Source: Methanosarcinaceae archaeon
Lineage (GTDB): Archaea; Halobacteriota; Methanosarcinia; Methanosarcinales; Methanosarcinaceae
Direction of reading: 5' to 3'
Length of the DNA: 10,664 nt
Assembly (NCBI GenBank): GCA_030655675.1
Contig: JAUSPM010000049.1
Location: 1 to 10,664, forward strand
Positions 5,840-10,664 of the stretch are shown here, piece after piece. A model generated the notes under the pieces. It saw only the letters and a list, made by a program, of their open reading frames with translations. It was not told the DNA's origin and did no database searches. The stretch's first letter is position 1; each line of letters begins with the position of its first letter. Made by a program: the position numbers and the translations under genes.

Positions 5840-8280
5840 CACTTCCACTCGAAAATCCGCAAATGCTGTGGTTGATCCTTCCATTACTGGCTGTCGGCAT
5901 TTACCTGATACGAAAAGGTGCAAAGACCGGACTTGTTGAATCAAGGCTCATTATAGCATTGCTGCTTATCATCGCACTGGCATCACCTTATACACTTGTC
6001 ACCAAAACGACAATGGACGAGACTCCGAACCTTGTCATAATCTCGGATGAAACTGCCAGCATGCAGTTATTTGAAGAAGGCACAGCATCCCGAATATATG
6101 AAGCACTTACCGCACAGACCCCAACAACGATCGTTAAGGTCAGCGGGGATAAGACTTCGATCGGGGATGCGATCGTCCAGTATTCAAGTGGCGATAACCA
6201 GATCGTGCTCGTTACTGACGGAAACAACAATTATGGCAAAACTTTGGAGGATGCGTTCAAGTTCGCGAAAGAGACCGGGACGACGGTGTATTCTATTGAA
6301 CCTGAACTTAAGGTCAATGATCTTAGTGTGGAAATAAAGGGCGACAAGACGGTTGTCATCGGGAATAAGAATGAATTTGAAATAGTTGTATCACAGGCAG
6401 AGATTGTTGAAACTGATTACAACATTAAAGTCTATATTGACAATGAACTTCTACGCACCCGTACTCGATCCACGAGTCAAGAACCTATGAAAATTTCATA
6501 CTCATTCGAGTCACTTGGAGCACACACGATAAGTGTTACCATGACACCTTCCGGTCAAGACAGGGATCATATCAATAATGTATTCTACAAATCCATATAT
6601 GCGGTCCCAAAACCAAAGATACATTTGATAACTGATGATACAACATCACGGCTTGCCGAAATATTATTCGACCTGTATGATGTTTCAACAACTGGCGAAC
6701 TATCTGACATTGATGACAAAAAGGTTGTTGTATTTGACAATAAAAATATCAAATCCTTATCTGAGAATGATGTTAAAAAATTGAAAAAATATGTGACAGA
6801 CGGAAATGGTCTTGTTGTTGTCGGGGGTGAACGTTCATACGATTACGGTGATTATCTTGATTCATCTTTTGAAGAACTGCTACCAGTAATGTCTAAACCA
6901 ACTGACTGGCGTGGTGGCAGGAGTGTGGTGCTGTTGCTTGATGTTTCACCAAGTACATCCGCACACGGTACGCAGGATGATATTTTAAGCAATGCGATAT
7001 TCACGCTTCAAAACCCTAATTTAAGAGACGCTTATGCCGGTGTAATTGCTTTTGGAAGCACAGGTGTAGATGTATCAGGTGGTTTTGTACCACTCAGTTC
7101 GGATTCTAATGTTTTTAATCTTGAACAGAAAATCAAGACATTAACACCAGGTGAAAGTAGCACCACATCACTGGATCAAGGGCTTATAATAGCACAAGAA
7201 TGGTTAGAGGGAGAAGTTGGAGAACTTGATGTAATTATCATATCAGATGGTGGAATTGAAACATCATATGATGTCGGTCTGGAGATTGCATCACAACTTC
7301 ATCAGGCTGGAGTGAACTTGTATTATGTACATGTAAGATCAAGCGCACCATCACAGTATGATGATAGAAGTGTCGCATATGCACAAACATTGATGAATGA
7401 AGTTGAAGGTATGTACTTCCCGATCAAGATTGGACAGCGTGCGAATATTATCTTCGAGGATCTCGAAAAACCACCTGAAAATGAAACCATCACTCTTTAC
7501 GTATTCCCGCTGATCGAATATAACCCCAAACATTTCATTACCCGCAACATCGAGATCGTGGGCAATATCACAGGCTACAATGACGTTACGCCAAAAGCAG
7601 GTGCGGATAGGATAATAATCACATCAACCGGAAAGCCTGTACTCACCACATGGCGATACGGACTTGGCAGGGTTGCATCCCTTACCACTGATAACGGCAA
7701 GGGCGGCGATAATTACTGGAGTTCGCAGATGTATGCAGGTAACAATTCAAAACTCACATCCGCCACTCTCAACTGGGCTATCGGTAATCCACGCATAGAA
7801 GAAGGAGCGGTTCTTGAGGGATTGGATACATGGTTTGGCACGCCTGTAACGCTTACACTTACGATGTATGATGAGGGAGTGCTGCCAACACTGAAACTTG
7901 ATGGTACTGAGCCTGTCGAACTTTCAGTGACAGGCAAGAACACCTACGATGCTACGATCGACCTAGGGTTTAGCGGTATGCACGACATTTCAGGTTATCC
8001 GGTTGCTGTGAATTATGCACTCGAATATCGCGATGTCGGGTTGAATGAGGAACTGCCGGCTCTTGTCAAATCCAGTGGCGGAAAAACATATACTGAACGA
8101 GATGCACGCGCGCTGCTTCTTGGAGATGCTAAAGCGAACTCGGAGAGGGTTGTTCAAGAGCCTATGAACTGGAAGATGTACTTTATCATTGCAGCACTAT
8201 TGTTGTTCCTGCTGGAGATCGTGATTCGAAGGACCAAGGAAATACAGGCGGCAAAAAGGGCTGAGAAGATGGGGATGTAA
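5836..8280 (+). CDS. Large membrane protein with two vWA-like domains, one nested in an amidotransferase-like fold
   Basis: An 814-residue protein with helices at about 10-25, 38-56 and 780-797. The first vWA-like domain (about 65-158) has a non-standard MIDAS, D71-x-T73-x-S75, with Asp128 in VTDGNNN. A beta-rich CARDB-like segment follows (about 160-255). An amidotransferase-like fold then starts (about 260-350, with LKKYVTDGNGLVVVGGERSY at 316-335), is interrupted by a second vWA domain (about 363-540; MIDAS D369-x-S371-x-S373, Asp471 in IISDGG), and resumes at about 560-652 (GKPVLTTWRYGLGRVASLTTDN region, 599-620). Another beta-rich segment leads to the last helix and a basic tail. This architecture is known in large bacterial membrane proteins near MoxR operons, from memory. 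Both ends appear membrane-bound with the bulk on one side. The start overlaps the previous stop (ATGA). The stretch coding the second vWA domain is more AT-rich than its flanks. The cluster ends here. Confidence 0.87.
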   Translation: MTLPLENPQMLWLILPLLAVGIYLIRKGAKTGLVESRLIIALLLIIALASPYTLVTKTTMDETPNLVIISDETASMQLFEEGTASRIYEALTAQTPTTIVKVSGDKTSIGDAIVQYSSGDNQIVLVTDGNNNYGKTLEDAFKFAKETGTTVYSIEPELKVNDLSVEIKGDKTVVIGNKNEFEIVVSQAEIVETDYNIKVYIDNELLRTRTRSTSQEPMKISYSFESLGAHTISVTMTPSGQDRDHINNVFYKSIYAVPKPKIHLITDDTTSRLAEILFDLYDVSTTGELSDIDDKKVVVFDNKNIKSLSENDVKKLKKYVTDGNGLVVVGGERSYDYGDYLDSSFEELLPVMSKPTDWRGGRSVVLLLDVSPSTSAHGTQDDILSNAIFTLQNPNLRDAYAGVIAFGSTGVDVSGGFVPLSSDSNVFNLEQKIKTLTPGESSTTSLDQGLIIAQEWLEGEVGELDVIIISDGGIETSYDVGLEIASQLHQAGVNLYYVHVRSSAPSQYDDRSVAYAQTLMNEVEGMYFPIKIGQRANIIFEDLEKPPENETITLYVFPLIEYNPKHFITRNIEIVGNITGYNDVTPKAGADRIIITSTGKPVLTTWRYGLGRVASLTTDNGKGGDNYWSSQMYAGNNSKLTSATLNWAIGNPRIEEGAVLEGLDTWFGTPVTLTLTMYDEGVLPTLKLDGTEPVELSVTGKNTYDATIDLGFSGMHDISGYPVAVNYALEYRDVGLNEELPALVKSSGGKTYTERDARALLLGDAKANSERVVQEPMNWKMYFIIAALLLFLLEIVIRRTKEIQAAKRAEKMGM

Positions 8281-8318
8281 ATATTTGATTTGTAGATTTA
8301 CTTTAAATGCTACAAAAG

Positions 8319-8327
8319 TTTAATAAA
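8319..8327 (+). promoter_or_regulatory. TATA-like box for the small coiled-coil gene
   Basis: The sequence tttaataaa is centred about 27 bases before the ATG at 8350, with no ribosome site in between, which fits a leaderless archaeal message. It gives the small gene its own promoter, separate from the MoxR cluster. Confidence 0.45.
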
Positions 8328-8349
8328 TAGAGTAGACATAAATGAAAAT

Positions 8350-8622
8350 ATGAATGTTGCAATTGCCGATGATGCTATTCCTGTTGTTAAAGAGTCAATA
8401 CAAAAAGAAGTAGTACTGTTGGAATCGAAAAAGCATCTGGTGGAAACTGAAATTTTGGAGTTCGAAGAAAAGTATCATTTAAAATCCTCTGAATTCTTGG
8501 TTAAATTCAAAAGCGGTGATCTTGATGATTCACAAAACTTTTTTGAATGGTGGGGACTTTTAACAGGTCTTAAAAAGATGGAAATGAACATTAGATCAAT
8601 GTCAAATTCTCGAATACCTTGA
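8350..8622 (+). CDS. Small coiled-coil protein, antitoxin-like
   Basis: A 90-residue acidic, highly helical protein. After a short N-terminal strand, residues 13-43 form a charged helix likely to make a coiled coil (SIQKEVVLLESKKHLVETEI), then EKYHLKSSEFLVKF (40-53), and DDSQNFFEWWGLLTGLKKME (59-78). The pattern 'EKY-x-hydrophobic-S-S-EF ... D-x-x-x-FFEWW' belongs to a family of small archaeal and bacterial proteins often coded next to toxin genes (TumE/DUF6516 type in my memory). No such toxin follows here, so it is an orphan or its partner has been lost. The last ten codons lie antisense to the end of vapC (8591-8622), and the C-terminal SMSNSRIP looks like an extension beyond the family core. 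An ATG at 8342 gives only three codons, so the start at 8350 is preferred. Confidence 0.7.
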   Translation: MNVAIADDAIPVVKESIQKEVVLLESKKHLVETEILEFEEKYHLKSSEFLVKFKSGDLDDSQNFFEWWGLLTGLKKMEMNIRSMSNSRIP

Positions 8623-8968
8623 AATGACTTGTATTAAAGGTGAATAAATTCAGACCCCTGTTTATCGCAACAGCTGCAATCATTGAATCAAATCGTGGAA
8701 CTTTTTGACCTTTTCTTTCTGCTTCAACTTCAAGTCTGGCAGAGAGATTTGTATCATCTTTATTGAATTCAATTATATCAAGCAATAATATTTTGTCAAT
8801 CTTTCCCCGTGTTTTGTATTTGTATAAACCAAATAGAATTTCGTGTAAATTCAAAGAATATAGGGTGATGTCTTCTCCGATTTCCTATATCTTCTTTAAA
8901 GTTGCATCCCCCTTTTCCGAGTTTTTATCAAATATCTCGATCAGAACATCTGTGTCAATAAGGATCAA
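8591..8968 (-). pseudogene. vapC: VapC-type PIN ribonuclease toxin interrupted by an in-frame TAG
   Basis: Read from the TTG at 8966-8968, the frame codes for a PIN-domain toxin of about 125 codons, normal VapC length. Codon 28, at 8885-8887, is TAG; everything before and after it stays in frame. Before the stop is the first PIN strand ILIDTDVLIEIFDK (2-15) with the metal-binding Asp. After it come SLNLHEILFGL with the second acidic residue and the conserved VPRFDSMIAAVAINRG with the third, then LFTFNTSHFKVFENLTLI. VapC toxins cut RNA, mostly tRNA or rRNA. The TTG overlaps the vapB stop (TTGA), and GGAG lies eight bases upstream, so this start is well supported. The TAG most simply means a point-mutated pseudogene (GAG or AAG to TAG). 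Readthrough or pyrrolysine insertion is an alternative but is disfavoured because several neighbouring genes end in TAG. Restart from an internal TTG at 8852-8854 would give an 87-residue piece lacking the first catalytic Asp. Confidence 0.85.
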
Positions 8969-9180
8969 TATCTTATCTCCTTTCTTTTCTCAGATATCTC
9001 TTTTAATAGCATTTCTTTATCATCGATTTCAACAAAACCACGCAGTGCCTTAAGTTTATTGACATTGCTTTTGGATTTTGCCAATCGCTCAAATAGTGTG
9101 CTGAAACTTTCATTGTTTCTTTTTAGCGAAACGAGCATTCGATATACATCTTCTCTTATGATGATTATTTTAGTAGTCAT
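8965..9180 (-). CDS. vapB: VapB-type antitoxin
   Basis: A 71-residue protein of the archaeal VapB antitoxin family (PF02697, formerly DUF217). The N-terminal half, TTKIIIIREDVYRMLVSLK (2-20) followed by ESFSTLFERL (24-33), is the usual DNA-binding and dimerising part. The charged C-terminal tail, with KALRGFVEID (44-53) and a Lys/Glu-rich end, is the toxin-wrapping region. The frame is complete. The stop overlaps the start of vapC by four bases, the usual antitoxin-toxin arrangement. It is expected to neutralise VapC and to repress its own promoter. With vapC carrying a TAG, it may now serve only as a repressor or be on its way to loss. The ATG at 9180 lacks a ribosome site, and a TTTAAGTG stretch (complement of 9203-9210) about 28 bases upstream could be the TATA element of a leaderless message. 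Confidence 0.82.
   Translation of the reverse strand: MTTKIIIIREDVYRMLVSLKRNNESFSTLFERLAKSKSNVNKLKALRGFVEIDDKEMLLKEISEKRKEIRY
8977..8980 (-). promoter_or_regulatory. Ribosome site of vapC
   Basis: GGAG on the minus strand lies eight bases before the TTG at 8966-8968, within the last codons of vapB. It decides the choice of TTG as vapC start. Confidence 0.65.
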
Positions 9181-9292
9181 AATATATGTTTATGTAAAAA
9201 TACACTTAAAGGCAACTATGCCGAATACAGTATTAAAAATGATATTGTTGATCTGAATGTAAACGAATATTTCCTTGTTGAGATATGGGTTG

Positions 9293-9307
9293 CGCCGCCT
9301 GGCGGCG
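9293..9307. terminator. GC-rich hairpin between trxB and vapB
   Basis: cgccgcc (9293-9299) and ggcggcg (9301-9307) are perfect inverted copies around one base; in RNA this gives about six GC pairs with a three-base loop. It lies about 40 bases past the trxB stop, in an otherwise AT-rich gap. No long U-run follows on either strand, so it is a weak terminator candidate; it could also be an RNA-stabilising end or a small repeat. The rest of the 9181-9344 gap holds nothing else I can support. Confidence 0.35.
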
Positions 9308-9344
9308 GTTTGAATCGGCATAAAAATATCCAACTGGTCTTACC

Positions 9345-10259
9345 TCATCCCCTGCTCACAAACTCATGAGCAGATGCCGCCGCAATCGCGCCATCACTTA
9401 CTGCTGTCACAACCTGACGAAGCGGTGTTACCCTGCAATCCCCTGCGGCATAAATGCCTTCAACAGAGGTTTCCATTCTGTCGTTTGTAATAATGAATCC
9501 TGCCTCTGTTTTGTCAACATCAACAAAATCAGTGTTCGGAACAATGCCAACATAGATGAAAACGCCATCCATAGCCATTTCTTTTGTATCACCGGACTTT
9601 ACGTTCTTGAGTACTACCTTTTTGACACTGCCATTTATATCATCACTGCCCACGATCTCTTCAAGAACCGTGTCAAAGATGAATTCTATGTTATTCTTTG
9701 AAAAAGCTCTGTCCTGTAATACTTTTGAAGATCGGAGTTCATCTCGCCTGTGTACGACATAGACCTTGCTTGCAATATTTGATAGAATTAGGGCATCCGT
9801 TATTGCAGTATCACCGCCTCCAATGACAGCAATATTCTTACCCCTGAAAAAAGGTCCATCGCATGTTGCACAGTAGGAAACACCCCTTCCGGCAAATTCC
9901 TCCTCACCCGGTATACCGAGATGTTGAGGATTCGCACCGGTTGCAACGATTATAGTCTTTGTCTCAAATTCTCCTTCATCAGTAGAGATAATTTTCTTGT
10001 CGCCATTAGACTTTATGCTAATGACTTCGCCATCCCCCGTAATCACACCGGCCTCTTCTGCATGTTCCTTGAACTTATCCATCAATTCCATGCCGGCAAT
10101 GGATGAAAAACCCGGGTAATTCTCAACAATCTCGGTTGATGCGATCTGTCCGCTTATCACATTCTTTTCCAAAACAAGAGTATCAAGTCCGTATCTCACG
10201 GCATATATACCTGCACTAATTCCGGCAGGTCCGTTGCCTATGATAACCAGATCGTACAT
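9345..10259 (-). CDS. trxB: Thioredoxin reductase (FAD-dependent)
   Basis: Cytosolic flavoprotein that moves electrons from NAD(P)H through FAD and a redox-active disulfide to thioredoxin-like proteins. The 304-residue length is typical of the low-molecular-weight type. Domains in order: FAD-binding with GNGPAGISAG (8-17); a nucleotide-binding domain (about 115-243) that begins with the active-site CATC (130-133) in SYCATCDGPFF; the dinucleotide motif GGGDTA (147-152); HRRDELR (170-176), whose arginines usually bind the 2'-phosphate of NADPH and so favour NADPH; and the second FAD motif GIYAAGDCR (268-276). All catalytic parts are present. It follows the small thioredoxin-like gene by 15 bases on the same strand, and the two form an operon with that protein as the obvious substrate. 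GGAG at 10271-10274 is the ribosome site, eleven bases from the ATG, rather long spacing. Confidence 0.95.
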   Translation of the reverse strand: MYDLVIIGNGPAGISAGIYAVRYGLDTLVLEKNVISGQIASTEIVENYPGFSSIAGMELMDKFKEHAEEAGVITGDGEVISIKSNGDKKIISTDEGEFETKTIIVATGANPQHLGIPGEEEFAGRGVSYCATCDGPFFRGKNIAVIGGGDTAITDALILSNIASKVYVVHRRDELRSSKVLQDRAFSKNNIEFIFDTVLEEIVGSDDINGSVKKVVLKNVKSGDTKEMAMDGVFIYVGIVPNTDFVDVDKTEAGFIITNDRMETSVEGIYAAGDCRVTPLRQVVTAVSDGAIAAASAHEFVSRG

Positions 10260-10270
10260 AATACATGCAA

Positions 10271-10274
10271 CTCC
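10271..10274 (-). promoter_or_regulatory. Ribosome site of trxB
   Basis: GGAG on the minus strand directly follows the stop codon of the upstream thioredoxin-like gene and lies eleven bases before the trxB ATG. The spacing is a little long, which may lower trxB translation relative to its partner. Confidence 0.5.
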
Positions 10275-10520
10275 TTATTTTGATACGAATGCTGCGGCTT
10301 TGAGTTTTTCCGGAACACCAATAAACTCCACTTTGCCATCGATTATTGTTGTAGGCACGCCATGTATGGAATACTCCTTAACAAGTGCCATACCTTCCGG
10401 TGTTTCCAGATCTAACTCTTCATACTCAAAATCATACTTGGATTTCAGATCCTTCCAGAGTTTCATAGCCGTTGGGCACACGTTACACCATTTGGCATAA
10501 ACAAGAGTTACCTTCACCAT
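10275..10520 (-). CDS. Small thioredoxin/glutaredoxin-like protein
   Basis: An 81-residue redox protein with thioredoxin fold. It has the first strand KVTLVYA, the active-site WCNVCP (Cys12 and Cys15 with this start), and the cis-proline loop HGVPTTII (53-60) followed by DGKVEFIGVP. Its small size is like archaeal glutaredoxin-like thioredoxins. It is expected to reduce protein disulfides and to be recharged by the thioredoxin reductase coded next. I chose the ATG at 10520 because GGAG (10529-10532) sits exactly eight bases upstream. A GTG three codons earlier, at 10527-10529, is also in frame but overlaps that ribosome site, so it is less likely. The active-site WCNVCP differs from the classical WCGPC of thioredoxin and the CPYC of glutaredoxin, so redox potential and partners may differ. 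Confidence 0.88.
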   Translation of the reverse strand: MVKVTLVYAKWCNVCPTAMKLWKDLKSKYDFEYEELDLETPEGMALVKEYSIHGVPTTIIDGKVEFIGVPEKLKAAAFVSK

Positions 10521-10528
10521 TTCAAACA

Positions 10529-10532
10529 CTCC
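10529..10532 (-). promoter_or_regulatory. Ribosome site deciding the thioredoxin-like start
   Basis: GGAG on the minus strand lies eight bases before the ATG at 10518-10520. It shares one base with the GTG codon that would give a three-residue longer protein, and so argues against that start. Confidence 0.65.
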
Positions 10533-10550
10533 ATTGAATTTTAGTTACTT

Positions 10551-10560
10551 GATATAATTT
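10551..10560 (-). promoter_or_regulatory. TATA-like box for the trx-trxB operon
   Basis: On the minus strand this reads AAATTATATC, about 31-40 bases before the ATG at 10520. Transcription would then begin some 5-15 bases before the start codon, just upstream of or within the GGAG site. It is a match by eye in an AT-rich region, so other boxes are possible. Confidence 0.4.
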
Positions 10561-10596
10561 CAATTGCTATTCAATTATCTTTGGAGTATATCAAAT

Positions 10597-10611
10597 TAAT
10601 CATGTTGATTA
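10597..10611. promoter_or_regulatory. Palindrome upstream of the trx-trxB promoter
   Basis: TAATCA (10597-10602) and TGATTA (10606-10611) are perfect inverted copies around TGT. It lies about 40 bases upstream of the TATA-like box, where an activator could bind. Two direct copies of TTCAATT (10559-10565 and 10570-10576) are spaced by 11 bases, one helical turn, between it and the promoter, and TTGAATTTT occurs at 10534-10542 and 10621-10629. In AT-rich DNA such matches can arise by chance. Confidence 0.3.
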
Positions 10612-10664
10612 TTTTTACTGTTGAATTTTCCACAATCTGCAAAAATAACTAACAAACTGGATTG

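Noticed and set aside
157..8280. A single seven-kilobase conflict (defence) system including pheA
   Set aside because: pheA is a complete housekeeping enzyme, and the MoxR/vWA cluster has no nuclease, toxin or recognition module; a defence role is not supported by the sequence.
8885..8887. TAG in vapC as a true pyrrolysine codon
   Set aside because: Three clear genes in the window end in TAG, one of them in a double TAG, so amber is a working stop; pyrrolysine is also not expected in a VapC toxin. Kept only as an alternative.
9193..9369. An open + strand frame past vapB reading ...NEYFLVEIWVAPPGG... to a stop near 9369
   Set aside because: It has no suitable start codon, runs antisense into vapB and trxB, and the translation matches no family I know; the Pro/Gly run simply reflects the GC-rich hairpin.

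Overview
The window looks archaeal, most likely a methanogen-lineage euryarchaeon of the Methanosarcinales type; this is inference, with no rRNA or marker gene to prove it. The signs are several genes with a TATA-like box 20-35 bases before the start codon (two of these genes have no Shine-Dalgarno site and may be leaderless), good GGAG/AGGAGG/GAGGTG ribosome sites on other genes, a VapBC pair of archaeal type, and a small archaeal prephenate dehydratase with a C-terminal ACT domain. Base composition is moderate and slightly AT-rich.

Layout: (1) 1-156 is an intergenic stretch with an inverted repeat cut by the window edge, a cluster of TGGAA/TTCCA arms and a TATA-like box. (2) 157-1053 is pheA, prephenate dehydratase. 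(3) 1078-8280, all on the + strand, is a five-gene MoxR/von Willebrand factor A (vWA) cluster: an unrecognised three-helix membrane protein, a MoxR AAA+ ATPase, a DUF58 protein, a BatA-like membrane protein with a vWA domain, and an 814-residue membrane protein with two vWA-like domains. The last three overlap or nearly touch and are surely co-translated. (4) 8281-9344 is a small-gene zone: a 90-residue coiled-coil protein of antitoxin-like type on +, and convergent to it a vapB-vapC pair on -, whose vapC carries an in-frame TAG. (5) 9345-10520 on - is a thioredoxin/glutaredoxin-like protein followed by thioredoxin reductase, a two-gene redox operon with a candidate promoter and operator-like palindrome upstream.

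How the genes work together: the MoxR cluster fits the general pattern in which a MoxR ATPase remodels or activates clients through MIDAS-containing vWA partners, here with four vWA-like domains on one soluble and two membrane-anchored proteins. The client is not visible. pheA, 24 bases upstream, may share the transcript but has no known functional link. The trx-trxB pair forms an NADPH- or NAD(P)H-driven dithiol system. The most interesting points are the uncharacterised membrane protein leading the MoxR cluster, the vWA domain nested inside an amidotransferase-like fold in the last cluster gene, and the amber-interrupted vapC whose vapB appears intact.
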